Positions 48,455 through 59,059 of a stretch of 64,000 bases of DNA are shown here, piece by piece (the stretch's first letter is position 1; each line of letters begins with the position of its first letter). A program made the position numbers and the translations under genes. This DNA comes from Ricinus communis (lineage: Eukaryota > Streptophyta > Magnoliopsida > Malpighiales > Euphorbiaceae): contig NC_063260.1 of the NCBI RefSeq assembly GCF_019578655.1, positions 15,316,001 to 15,380,000 on the forward strand, read 5' to 3'. The notes below the pieces were generated by a model. It saw only the letters and a program-made list of their open reading frames with translations. It was not told the DNA's origin and searched no databases.

Positions 48455-49171
48455 TTCTGTAACTAGTTTGAGTATAACCCCCATAGAGCCCTCTTCTTCT
48501 TGTAAAGGGAAATGCAAAAAAGATTTTTCAAAATCTTTTAAGAAAAAATGATTTTTCAAAAATAGAAAGACTCCTAGAAGCAAGGAGAATTTCTACAAAA
48601 AGTCATCTTCTTCCAAATTTCCAAAGGAAAATTTCAAAAAAGATTTTTCCAAAATTACATGCTTTAAATTTGGTAAGAAAGGCCATACTTCAAAGTATTG
48701 TAGATTTTCCAAAAAACTCCATGAGCTCCAAATAGAAGAAGTTTTAGCTAAAATTTTTGCTCTTCTAGTCGATTCTTCTGAATCAGAATTCTCAAACAGT
48801 GAGGAAGAATTTCAAATTGATGAAATCAAAACCTCATCTGAGTCTTCTGAAACAGATTCCGAAAGTTTTTCAAAGAATATTAATATGCTCACTAGGCAAC
48901 AAGAAGCTCTTCTTGAAGCTGTTAAGCATATTAATGATCCTCAAATCCAAAAACAAGTTTTGAAAGAGATTTTAAAAACTGAATACCTTGTTCCCTCTTC
49001 TAGTAAGAACACTTATGATCTTACTATGATTTTGGATAAAGGAAAGAAGCTGAAAAACCCTCTTCCTACTATTCAAGAACTCCAAAAAGAGATTAAAGCC
49101 ATCAAAACAGAACTCAAAGAGTTGAAAGAAAAACAACAAAATGATTGTTTTGTGGCGATCCTCAGCGAATA
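48455..49171 (+). pseudogene. Coat-protein C-terminus with zinc knuckle
   Basis: Lys/Ser/Phe-rich stretch followed at about 48660 by CFKFGKKGHTSKYC, a CCHC knuckle in which the second Cys is Phe. After that a Ser/Glu-rich acidic patch and an open frame 48885-49172 (95 codons) with a coiled coil (QELQKEIKAIKTELKELKEK) ending at a TAG. The preserved frame is the same as in the movement protein. Confidence 0.75.
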
Positions 49172-49299
49172 GTGATTCCGATTCTCGATGAGGAAAATGA
49201 TTTCAAAATCTTGAAGTTTCTGAAAATGTTCCTGAGAATTTTATCAATGTTTTAAAGGAAATTACTTCAAGAAAGTATTTGATTCAAATAAAGCTTGTT

Positions 49300-49750
49300 T
49301 TCCTTGGTGATTTCCAGATAGAAACCATCGCCTTGTTTGATACAGGAGCAGATCTCAATTGTATCAACTGCGAGTTGGTTCCTAAAAGGTATCATCAAGA
49401 AACCAAAGAGAGGCTGACTTCAGCCAATTCTTCAAAGATTAAGATTCTTTGGTAAAAGCTGACTGTCAATTCTTAATTACAACATTGCTTTAAAGAATGT
49501 TTTTATTCTTACAAAAGATCTTCAGCAAACGGTTATTTTGGGGACTCCTTTTATCAATTTGATAACTCCCTTCAAAGTGACTACTGTTGGAATTATTTTC
49601 AAAGCTAAAGATTCAAAGATTGTTTTTCCTTTCTTAGAAAAACCTAAGAAGAGAAATCTCAATTTTATTAAAGCCCATTCGATTTACAATTTTGAAATCA
49701 ATGCTTTGATCAAAGGAAAACAAACTCATCTTTCTCATCTTCAATAAGAT
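49300..49750 (+). pseudogene. Viral aspartic protease region
   Basis: IALFDTGADLNCINCELVP at about 49328-49385 holds the intact D-T-G active-site triplet. The frame then shifts: the second half (GTPFINLITPF, 49538-49747) lies in another frame and ends in TAA. Compared with the coat frame, two small indels are needed between 49170 and 49540. Confidence 0.8.
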
Positions 49751-50716
49751 GTGGGTTTGAAAAGAATCCAAGATCAATTGCAAAATGATTTTATTCAAAG
49801 AAAAAATTCTGATTTACAAAAGAAAATTGAAAATGAACTTTGTTCTGATCTTCCAAATGCTTTTTGGAATCGAAAACAACATATGGTAGATCTACCATAT
49901 GAAAACGATTTTTCTGATAAGCAAATCCCTACTAAAGCAAGACCCATCCAGATGAATGAGTCTTTAGAAAGCCATTGTAGAATTGAGATTAGAGATCTTG
50001 AGCAAAAGGGTTTGATTTCAAAGTCTAGATCCCCCTGGTCTTGTGCAGCTTTCTATGTCAATAAGAATAGCGAGATAGAAAGAGGAACTCCTAGGTTGGT
50101 GATCAATTACAAACTTTTGAATAAAGCCCTAAAGTGGATTAGGTATCCAATTCCAAATAAAAAAGATCTTCTTCAAAAACTTCATTCTGCATTCATCTTT
50201 TCAAAGTTTGATATGAAATCAGGATTTTGGCAAATCCAGATTGATCCAAAAGATCGTTAGAAAACGGCCTTTACAGTTCCATTTGGCCAGTATGAATGGA
50301 ATGTAATGCCTTTCGGATTGAAAAATGCTCCTTCTGAATTTCAAAAAATCATGAACGACATTTTTAATCCTTATTCAAAGTTTTGCATTGTCTACATTAA
50401 TGATGTGTTAATCTTTTCAAATTCCATTGAACAACATTTCAAACACTTAGAAACATTTTTCTATGTTAAAAAGAGTGGTTTAGTGGTTTCAAAAACCAAG
50501 ATATCTCTTTTTCAGACAAAAATTAGATTTCTTGGACATTATATCTCTCGGGGCACCATCACCCCAATTGAGAGATCCCTTGCATTCACTTCAAAGTTTC
50601 CAGATAGAATTTTGGAAAAAACCCAATTACAAAGATTCCTTGGTAGTTTAAATTATGTCATGGATTTTTATCCAAATTTAAATCTGGCTCTTACAAAGCC
50701 CTTCATGATAGGCTAA
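49751..50716 (+). pseudogene. Viral reverse transcriptase
   Basis: Motifs in order: ARPIQMNESLESHCRIEI, GLISKSRSPWSCAAFYV, RLVINYKLLNKALKW, FIFSKFDMKSGFWQIQI, VMPFGLKNAPSEFQ, and the catalytic box, then RFLGHYISRGTI and RFLGSLNYVMDF. Two defects stand out: an in-frame TAG at 50258-50260, and the catalytic box reads YIND at about 50392-50403 where Y-x-D-D is required, so the first Asp is replaced by Asn. The copy cannot encode an active enzyme. Confidence 0.9.
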
Positions 50717-50759
50717 GGAAAAATCCCCTCCTTGGACCGATCACACAAAATTGTTCAAA

Positions 50760-51278
50760 GCATAAAAAAGCAAGTTTTAGAAATTCCATGCATGCATTTA
50801 GGCTGATCCATCCGCATTCAAAATTGTTGAAACCGATGCATCGGAACTAGGTTATGGTGGGATTCTTAAACAAATCCAAAATTCTAAAGAATGTATTATC
50901 CGGTTTATACTACACACCTCGGAATGATACACAAAGAATTACTCAACTATCAAAAAGAAATTCTTTCGATAGTTCTGTATTTCCAAATTTCAAAGTGATC
51001 TTTTAAATCAAAATTTCTTTTAAGGATTGATTGCAAATCTGCTAAAGAAGTTTTACAAAAAGATGTTCAAAATATAGCTTCAAATGATTTTTGCTAGATG
51101 GCAAGCTATTCTTTCATTTTTGATTTTGAAATCGAATTTATTGAGGAGATTCGAATTCTATCTCGGACTTTCTAACCGGAGAGTTTCTTCAAAAGCAGGG
51201 AGTGAAAATGCTGCGCAAAATCCGGATCCAAAGAAGAAAAATCAACGGCAAGTTCAAAGCCGGCTCAAAGCCCAATGA
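50760..51278 (+). pseudogene. Viral RNase H and ORF1 C-terminus
   Basis: VETDASELGYGGILKQI near 50825-50875 is the RNase H start, with frameshifts before and after. The final open part 51084-51278 (ARWQAILSFLIL..., then a Lys/Asn/Gln-rich tail) ends at TGA 51276. That stop overlaps the ORF2 start as ATGA. Confidence 0.75.
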
Positions 51279-52948
51279 AGGAAATTCTCCCTTCTTCTTC
51301 AAAGCCTATCAGGACCTGGACTGAAATTATCCAGGAGGAAATTGATCAACCAGATCCAGTTCAACAACAAATGGATCATTCCAAAGCTGATCCAGCCCAA
51401 CAAATTCAGGAATGGCTTGCTCAGCAAGACCCTGAATTCCTTCAACAGATTGAAGAATATAAAAGGCAGATGGTTCAATCCCTATCCGAACCATCTTCAA
51501 AGCAAATAATTCCAAAGCTAGAAGCAACTCCAAAGTCGTCCTCCTCCTCCATCAAGGGTAAAGGTATACTCTCTATCCCTTTTCAAACAACTGAGATAGA
51601 AATTTTCCCCCAAAGTCTATCTCAAAGCTCAAATAGTATTTCAAAGCCAAATTCTCAAGAAATTGTTTTGTCTCAAACAAAACGTTTTAAATCCAATGAG
51701 TATTTGGAAAAACAAAGTTTTCAAAATATTTTAACAGTTGAGGAATGATTCTGTACAGAGAGCCCCTCAAAACTGGTTTCAAAAATTTTCCCTCCAGGAT
51801 GGTATTTCAAACCCTGGAATATTTCAAAGCCTCAGTCTTACTACCAGTCTATCCTCGAGATAACTGGCTCAACCAAATTCAAACATTTTAAAAAACATAA
51901 AACCCATAAAGACCCTGCATACTCTACATGCACTATTCAAAGAATCCTTCACCCGACTGATTGGGGAATGGATTTACACTCTCCTAGATCTTTTCCAACT
52001 TCCCTTCAAAGAACCTACCCTTCAAACCTAAACACCTCTTTCAACTATTGGGATTACCAGCAAGCCTGGTTTAATACCTTTCTTCTCCAAAATGAAGGAC
52101 AAAGCCATTCCTGGCTTTTCTACTTCGATACAAGCCTCATTCAAACTTCAAAAATCCCCTACTGGTTCAAACAATGGTGGAATTATTATGGTAATGTCCT
52201 TGAAACCATAATTCCAGAAGTCCTGCCTTTGTTTAACCTTTTCAAAGCCAATTACAAACCAAACAAAATAGAAAGATATTTTCCCCCGCTACTTCTATTT
52301 TGTTCAAATTTCTTCCTCCCCTGGGTATGTGTCTGGTATTTTCATTTCAACCAATCACCAGACGGTGAAATCATTCTTACCCGGAGATTCAAAGTCAAAT
52401 GGTGGGATAAATTTAACCACCAAGATAAATTATCCCTCAAAGCTGTCCAAAACTTCTTTACAAAAAATAGCTTCTTGCCACCTCCAAAAGAATAAACCAC
52501 GTTCCTAGCACATAAGTCCTTTTTAATTCCAAAGCTTGCAGCAGCACAAACAGAAGAGGATTTCTTGCAATTAATCAAACAATTGTCAGAAACCGCTTCT
52601 TCAAAGGGCAAATCAAAAGCTTCATCTTCCTCCTCTAGTGCCAGTACAACGGCAATAGACTTGGATGGTGATTCCAATGAGGATGATTGTTTTGGGATTT
52701 TCAAGCCTATAAAAGGATTTCCTTGTAAAAGCCCGTGGGTTGAAAACCAGAATTGGCAGCCCAAGGTACTTTGTAGTGGGCCAAAAGCCCAATATAAAAA
52801 AAGAAAAGAAAAGAAAAGAAAAGAAAAGAAAACAAAAGACAAAAGACAAAAGACAAAGTCAAAAGAAAAAGCAAAAGATTCTTTCAAAGATATGACCGAC
52901 ATCTTTCTCCAAAGGCGTGAAGCATTATTGCAAAACTCCAAAGATTAG
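51275..52948 (+). CDS. Pararetrovirus ORF2, unknown function, two in-frame stops
   Basis: Three open pieces share one frame: 51275-51748, 51748-52495 (internal Met at 51968) and 52496-52948, separated only by TGA 51746 and TAA 52493; total span 558 codons. The N-terminal part is acidic, Gln/Ser-rich (QQDPEFLQQIEEYKRQM). The middle part is aromatic-rich and conserved-looking (YWDYQQAWFNTFLLQNEGQ; SWLFYFDTSLIQ; YWFKQWWNYYGNVL). The C-terminus is strongly basic (KKRKEKKRKEKKTKDKRQK). The starting ATG overlaps the ORF1 stop. A second ORF of unknown function after RNase H is a trait of florendoviruses. Presumed inactive because of the stops. Confidence 0.7.
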
Positions 52949-53017
52949 TGGATCCACCTTTACTCCACTAACAAAAGCATCCAAAGCTCCAATGAAGGTA
53001 TCCAAAGCTTCAAGACC

Positions 53018-53029
53018 TCTATATAAAGA
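53018..53029 (+). promoter_or_regulatory. Viral promoter TATA box
   Basis: CTCTATATAAAG, preceded by TTCAAGAC and followed by AGGAGTGC, resembles the TATA region of caulimovirid full-length-RNA promoters. It lies about 70 bp after ORF2 and ~100 bp before the repeated leader sequence. Confidence 0.7.
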
Positions 53030-53124
53030 GGAGTGCTTCTTAGAAGACCTCAGACTTCATAATAGAGAGAAGATTGAAAGAAGAGTCTCTTCTATTATTC
53101 AAGTCCCATAAAGCTGAAGAAATA

Positions 53125-53147
53125 TAGAGTGAAAAGAGAGAGATTAG
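53125..53147 (+). repeat. Terminal redundancy of the viral copy, right
   Basis: Identical 23-bp partner of 43449-43471. Viral homology stops here; CCTATAAAAG and a long pyrimidine tract follow. Confidence 0.9.
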
Positions 53148-53800
53148 CCTATAAAAGAAAATTATTTTTTTCCTCTTTTTCTTCCTCCCTCACTTCCCCT
53201 CTTTCCTTCCCCCCTCCTTTTCCCTTCCTCCTTCCTTTCCTTTTCCTTCTTTTCCCCTTTCCTCTCTTCACTTCCCCTCTTCCTCCACTGCATCTTCTTA
53301 CGCATGCCCAATGCAATCAGCCTCACTCCTGTACTTGCCGCTAGCTTTCCTTCTCCACCTTGGTCAGCAGCGTCGGTGGGGGTAAATTCATTGTCGTCGG
53401 CCTGCCGGCATCTTTCCGCAAACCAATGCCGGAAACAAACTCCCCACCCTCGAAAACCCTGGAAACAACTCTCTTCTCCGGAAAATCCTCGCGAGTAGCC
53501 TTGGGAAGTGTCGCCAGAGCAGCACCATTCCGATCAGTACCCGTAGCCAAACTCTTGTACTTCGGACTCGTAACTCCTAGCAGCTAGGCGCGATTTGAAT
53601 TGAACAATGATTGTTGGCGGGGACCGGGATGTTTTTCGGGGCTGCTAAATATTTCGCTTCGACTCAGTATAATTTTATTTAGACTCTGAAAATTATGTTG
53701 CAATATTAGAAAATTATTGTGACTATTAATTGCTTGTGATGCTAGTTTAAAAATAAATTGAATTTAATTATTTGTGTTGTGGTGTTGCGGAGTCGGAAAA
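53148..53800 (+). mobile_element. Chromovirus-like LTR, middle part
   Basis: 53670-53800 follows the 20330-20455 part of the LTR at 18955-21860 (AATATTAGAAAA(A)TTAT, TTTGTGTTG...GGAGTCGG). 53160-53290 is a strong pyrimidine tract and 53290-53640 a GC-rich block; in the other copies the matching tract is purine-rich in this orientation, so this piece may be rearranged. About 700 bp expected between the LTR start at 43385 and this point are missing. Short ORFs here are compositional. Confidence 0.5.
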
Positions 53801-55314
53801 TGGATGTGTGCTACTTGTGGTAGCTACAATCTAAAGCGATGTACCCTATCGATGCGATCTAGCACTAAATGGCGAGTATCAAGTCGTAATCCTCGGAAAA
53901 GCCCGAGTTACTTCTTTGTTCTTTGTTATATTAACCTAAAATGGATGATGAATAAATTCTAAACTAACTATTAACTACGAGCTAAGTTCTAAGGGAGATC
54001 ACGAAGTAATTGATAAGTGAAATAATCAAGACAAGAAGACAAACCCAAAGGGAATCTAAACTAGTTGGCATCCGAACAAAGATAAAGGATCGGTGGTTAA
54101 TTATGCTACCGTGCCAGATTTCTTCAATAATCGGTTTTCTCGAGATAACCGAATTCAAAACCTAATAACCTAAAGTTGGAATCTCTTCCTAACGATTGAT
54201 TCTTAAATTAGCATTAAGCTTTAATCCGCCTCTATTAAGCTTTGTTAATTCTTAATCCGACTAGTTAATTATCCTTATCTCTAGCGATTATTAACCGGTT
54301 CTTGTTATTCAAAGTTCAATTGCCAAACGGATTTCTCAATCTCGTAAAGCAATCTAAACATCACAATCTCATGAATAATGCATTATTTTATTAATACTAA
54401 AAACAAGAAGAATACAAAACCAACTCAAACAATCCAACAATATAATATCAAGCCAACATAGTAAAGAAATCCCAATGGATTAAATCAGTCTAGCTAAACA
54501 TGTTCATGTTTAAAACAATCTAGGAAATCAATTACAATGAAAGAATAATGAAAATAAAACATGTACACCCTTTTCTCTCGAATTGGATGAGCGAGCTCCA
54601 AATCCGGATCTACGCTTTGATTAATCTCCCAAACTGCCTCTTGAATTGCTCCACTCACTGTTTTTGCACTCGAATCTTACGATTCGGGATTCTTACTCCT
54701 TCTGACCTCTCTCACCTGCCTCGGTTATGTGTGCGAGAACCGAACAGCCACTAGGGCTCAATGTCACTCTTTTCCCTTATCTCTCTAAGAAAAATGAATT
54801 TTTCTTATATATTTATCTCGACACGGGTCGTCTTTGGTCAAGGTCGTCTTCCTATGAGGTCATCGGCTGGCTATGGTCTTTGGCCCGGATCTCGCTGAGT
54901 AGGTTTCACTGCAGCGGTGTTTGTTCCGTGTTGGTACCACACGTGCCGTGTTGCTTACCAGTGTTATCCGGCGAACGTCTGAAGTGGAAGTGGTGGCTAC
55001 GTGCCCAAACTATTATTTTGAAGACCAAGTTTTGATGGTTGGTCATGGCGAGTCTAGGCCGTGATGGTCGTGACGCCTTGACTCAGTCGTGCTCAATGAT
55101 ATGTGCAACGCGGGCTCTTGTCCGATCTTGATGAATTCTCGTCCGTTTCCTTGCGTATTGATCTATAATTGCTTAAACACCGATGATGGTCCTATAAATG
55201 TTCCTGAAATGCAAAAGAACATAAAACACGGTTGATCTGGGAATAAAAGCACAATAATTGCTAAGAACATACGCAATAATATGCAAGCAAATATGTGTAA
55301 AACTATGCTCATCA
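53801..55314 (-). mobile_element. Athila-type solo LTR, second copy
   Basis: Closely similar to 46650-48449 over its whole length (e.g. 'ACCTAAAATGGAT(G/A)ATGAA', 'AAGAATACAAAACCAACTCA', 'CTTAAACACCGATGA(T/C)GG', 'AAAACTATGCTCATCA'). It is about 290 bp shorter because it lacks one internal duplication. Its outer end is diverged (TGGATGTGTGCTACTTG). Flanks are unusual: 53771-53800 and 55315-55345 share about 30 bp (TTTGTGTTGTGGTGTT...GTCGGAAAA) instead of 5 bp. Confidence 0.85.
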
Positions 55315-56707
55315 TTTGTGTTGTGGTGTTTTCTTGGTCGGAAAATATTAATCTGCGTTCTTGTGACTCTACTTATTTAATTCCAGCATATTTGATGTGT
55401 TTTTGGCAGGTTATGGACCCGTTTTACGGGGGATAAATGTTCGTAATTTAGGGGAAGTTCTGCCGAATTTTCGACAGATTTCTCGAGTCTAATTTAATTT
55501 TAGGCAGTCTACTCTAGGAGTCTAGGTCTAGAAAAAATTTAAGAATGTCTATTAATTGAATATTTTTCGTGACTAGATAATCCACCTTCCAGACTCCACG
55601 TAGTTGCGGGCATGCGCTTGATAGATCTGTGAGTTAAAGTCATATAATCTCTGCACTATTGCAAAGTTTAATTTAATATGCTACTTTACAAAATCATGTT
55701 TAATATGATTATTAGTATTTCAATATAAATAATTTCATTTAATTATTAATTACTGAGAATAATTTTAATGTTATTAGTAATAATATATCGTTATTTTGAT
55801 AGTTAATATTATATTAATACGATCTTTATTATTTTTCCACACAAATTGCATAATGTTTTCTCCAAGATTCTAAATCTTTATTTCAATATGTGTTGAACGA
55901 TTTTGTTAGACCATGATTATTATTATATGTGTTGATTGTGATTTGGGGATGAGGCTTTAGTAGAACATGCGATGGGTTATCATCGGAGACCGTGTCTTGT
56001 GCCGTGTGATTAAAGATAGGTAACAAGGTTATTATGGATTTTTTCCCTAGTCGAGCATTGTTCTCTAGGCTGAGTAGAGTTGATCGCCGGAGGTAAGGTC
56101 CTTGGTCGAGCAATGCTCTCTAGGCGCCAGACCTGTTGGATTAAGAGAGTCGAAAGGCTACTAGTAATTGGAGTTAGGGTTTTACTGAGCCACTCGTCTT
56201 GCAAATGTAAAAATGTATTTTATTTTTAAGATTATGGTATGATTATAATATGATTCGATGTACATGGTTTGTTATACTGATTGTAATAATTATTATTTTC
56301 TGTGAAGACTGCAATAGTCACAAGATTATTTGATTTTAACTCACCAGACGGCCGCGCTTTTATTTTCCGGTGACAGTAGAGTTCTTCAACCGCATTTTTG
56401 GCTCTCTTTTCTCTTCCGGTCGACTTTTTTTGTAAATAACCTGTACTTCATACTTTTGTTATTGTTTACTTTAGACTATCCGCAGTAGAGAACTTTTAAT
56501 TTTGTTGTGATTATTCTTATCCATGTTGGACGTGTGATGTTATAAAGATCCGATAGAATTATTTATGAAATGTCAGTCATGATTAATTATATTTTGTTAA
56601 CTGTTTATTTGAATTATTGGTCCATAAGGCTTACTATGGGATTCAGTGGCCTTAAGCCTACCCATTCCCTAGGTGCCGGTCATAGGCCCACAGAATGGGT
56701 CGTGACA
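55315..56707 (+). mobile_element. Chromovirus-like 5' LTR, right part
   Basis: Matches 20455-21860: GGGGAAGTTCTGCCGAATTT, GACTAGATAATCCA, two copies of GTCGAGCA(T/A)TG(T/C)TCTCT, and the end GGTCGTGACA. The LTR therefore spans 43385-56707 with the virus and an Athila LTR inserted. Directly followed by a primer site. Confidence 0.88.
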
Positions 56708-56711
56708 AAGT

Positions 56712-56723
56712 TGGTATCAGAGC
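56712..56723 (+). other. Primer binding site, initiator tRNA-Met
   Basis: TGGTATCAGAGC four bases after the LTR end. It defines 43385-56707 as a 5' LTR, not a solo LTR. Confidence 0.92.
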
Positions 56724-57136
56724 TTAAGTTTAGTTTTCCTTCGACCTAGGTTAGCTTCCTAAACTACTGCGGAAATTAGGAAATCGAGTCTGTCCTTGCA
56801 TGTTTTGTTGATTCTAGTATCTGCGTTGTATGTTAGAGAGTCTGTTGGGTTAATAGCTTGTTGTTCATTTTCAGTGCTTGCTAATCGAGATTGCATGACT
56901 ATGACAGATCGACCAGGAAGGCCAAGATGAGTTTTCGCCCTCGCGAGGCCCGGCCGGCCCACCAAGACTAGTATCAAGGCGGGTGAGCCTCAAGCAATAG
57001 CCGGATCAAGGCGAGACTCATGAGGTACATGGTACTGGTGGAATCCCAATGGAGGCTTTTGTGTTCGGTATGATTGAGATGCAGAGGGCCTTAGAGCAGT
57101 TGTTAGCCTTCCAGCAGCAGAAGGCTGCCCAGGGTT
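56724..57136 (+). pseudogene. Leader and gag start of the chromovirus-like element, truncated
   Basis: Untranslated leader, then about 56898 a decayed frame beginning MTDRPGRP and continuing with Arg/Pro-rich sequence and several stops. It ends at 57136 where Ogre-like LTR-end sequence begins; the remaining gag, pol and 3' LTR are missing. Confidence 0.55.
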
Positions 57137-57290
57137 CAGTAAAAGTGTCTCGGTGATTACTCGGGTGGCGACTCCCCTCTCGCACTAGTCTCAGTGAATA
57201 GTTAGCATGTTCCTGAATAGGTTGAAAAGCCTTACAATGCCATAATCGCTAAAGAAACTTAGGCACTCGTCCAAAATCGCCGCCCACACT
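57137..57290 (+). mobile_element. Ogre/Tat LTR end, primer site and leader scrap
   Basis: CAGTAAAAGTGTCTCGGTGA matches TAGTAAAAATGTCTCGGTGA at 62873. The primer site TGGCGACTCC is at 57166-57175 (62903-62912 in the other copy). The following 100 bp also parallel 62913-63010. Confidence 0.75.
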
Positions 57291-57299
57291 CTCTAAGTT

Positions 57300-57800
57300 G
57301 GGGATGACCGTGAAGGATCTGAAACCATCGAATATGGTTATAAGAGCCTATGATGAGACAAAGAGAGCCATTGCAGGGTCATTTTCGACATTGTAAAAAA
57401 GTGTCTAGTTGAATCTTGGGTGGAGTTTATTATCCCAGACGTCCCATTAACCTTTGCCTTGTTATTTGGTAGGCCATGGTTTCATGCCCTGGGAGGAGTC
57501 CTTTCCACTGTACATTAAGAGGTCAAGTTCCCTAATGAGGGAAAAATAGTGACTATCAATGCCTAAGGTAGTAAAGTTGTCATGTCTGTTAAAGAAGCTA
57601 TTAAGAAGTTAGAAGCTCTTACTAGATTCCAAGTTGCTATTCTTTATGAGGACTACATAGATCCTAAAGTAGCCAAAATGTTCAAGAAAGTGGACTTCAT
57701 GCCTGGAATGGGGTTGGGAAAGAACCAGCAGGGTGTCAGACTTCAAAGGTTAGAAAACTCGACATGGGCTGGGTTACCGTGAGGATGAAAATGAAGTCAA
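57300..57800 (+). pseudogene. Protease region with G-patch of an Ogre/Tat element
   Basis: LLFGRPWFHALGGVLSTVH (57460-57520, with the family-typical substitution pattern) is followed by an open frame 57582-57782 ending in KVDFMPGMGLGKNQQGV, a G-patch motif that Tat-lineage polyproteins carry between protease and RT. gag is absent: leader sequence passes almost directly into protease, so a large internal deletion has occurred. Confidence 0.75.
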
Positions 57801-58088
57801 ACCAAAAGGTAAGACTCTAAAAGACATATTTATTTGGGAGCATAAGCCCTACTCTAGGGAGCCCAAACATGTTATAGTAGTTGGGACTAAGGTTTCAGGA
57901 TTCAAGATATTTAAAAATCTGATCATCAATAGGATGATCGAGCTAAGCATCAAGGAGGATCGTGAGAAGGTCAGCACCAAGGTAGAGGAGTTGAAGCTAG
58001 AAGAGTTCATCTCCCTCCCTGAAAAATTGAGTCGCTAAGAGCTAGCTACTCTAAAAAAGGAGCATATCATTGATTATTTTATAATGAT

Positions 58089-59000
58089 ATGATCACGTCT
58101 AATCTTTATGAGGATGATATTTATTTTATTTCTAAGATCAATGATATAAACTCTGATTTTGCTTACTTGTGCGATATTTTTTCTGATGGTAGTGTGCATT
58201 TTAATAATCATGACATCTGTATATTTGACATTAATTCCATTCAAATTGATTCATTTAATCTAGGAACAGATGCAAATCTAAGGAACATTTTGATAGCTCA
58301 TGATAAAACTTTTGATCAGAGGGGAGAATTAGAAAGAATAATACAAAAAAGAAATCAACATTTGCTTGGTCCTATGACAACAGCCTGTAGATAGGAAAAT
58401 TATGGAGCACTACATTCCAACTTATCCTCACGTCAAGCCTATCAAGCAGTAGATGAGAAGACTGAGGCCGGAATGGGCAGAGAAGATTCGAGATGAGGTC
58501 GCTAAGTAGGTAAAAGACAATTTCCTCGATCTAGTTTATTATCTTAAATGGTTGGCGAATATCATCCCAGTCTCGAAGAAGGAGGGAAAATTAAGGATGT
58601 GTATGGGACCTAAACAAGGCATGCCATATGGACAATTTTACCCTTCCTCACATAGACGTGATAGTCGATAGTGACTCTACAAGTGTAATGTACTCCTTCA
58701 TTGATGGGTTCTGTGAGTACAATCGGAACATGATGGCAGTAGTGGACAAGTTGAAGATGGCGTTCATCACCAAGTGGAGTACTTACTACTATAAATTTAT
58801 GCCTTTTGGACTAAAGAACGTAGGGGTAACTTATCAAAGAGTGGCCACTACTTTGTTTCATGACATGAAAGCACAAGAAAGTGGATGTGTATGTAGATGA
58901 TATGATGGTGATGTTTGAAACAAGGGAAGGGCATTTCCAAGCTCTTAATAAGTTCTTAGGATGAGTGGAAAGGTATAACTTAAGGTTAATTCGAAAAATA
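58089..59000 (+). pseudogene. Reverse transcriptase of the Ogre/Tat element
   Basis: An acidic spacer frame (58089-58394) precedes the RT. RT motifs: NIIPVSKKEGKLRMC, DNFTLPHIDVIVD, YYKFMPFGLKNVGVTYQ. The catalytic box VDVYVDDMMV near 58882-58911 is intact but lies in a different frame from the preceding part, so a small indel occurred at about 58870. Several stops elsewhere. Confidence 0.85.
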
Positions 59001-59059
59001 GCATATCTAGAGTAATGTTAGAGATGCTGTTAGGATGCATAGTGAGTAAGTAGAGAATA

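Larger units (their letters stand above)
43448..53147 (+). mobile_element. Endogenous pararetrovirus, florendovirus-like, interrupted
   Basis: Gene order along the plus strand: leader, poly(A) signal, tRNA-Met primer site, ORF1 polyprotein (movement protein, coat region with zinc knuckle, protease, RT, RNase H), ORF2, promoter, then a second copy of the leader start. This is a Caulimoviridae layout. The single large ORF1 followed by an overlapping ORF2 of unknown function points to the florendovirus type. Net length without the 1.8-kb LTR insert is about 7.9 kb. At least five in-frame stops in the movement/coat part, frameshifts around the protease and a stop in RT show it is an old inactive copy. 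Confidence 0.85.

Noticed and set aside
52342..52941. Minus-strand ORF of 199 codons, Phe/Ser-rich
   Set aside because: Antisense of viral ORF2's Lys-rich C-terminus; no domain.
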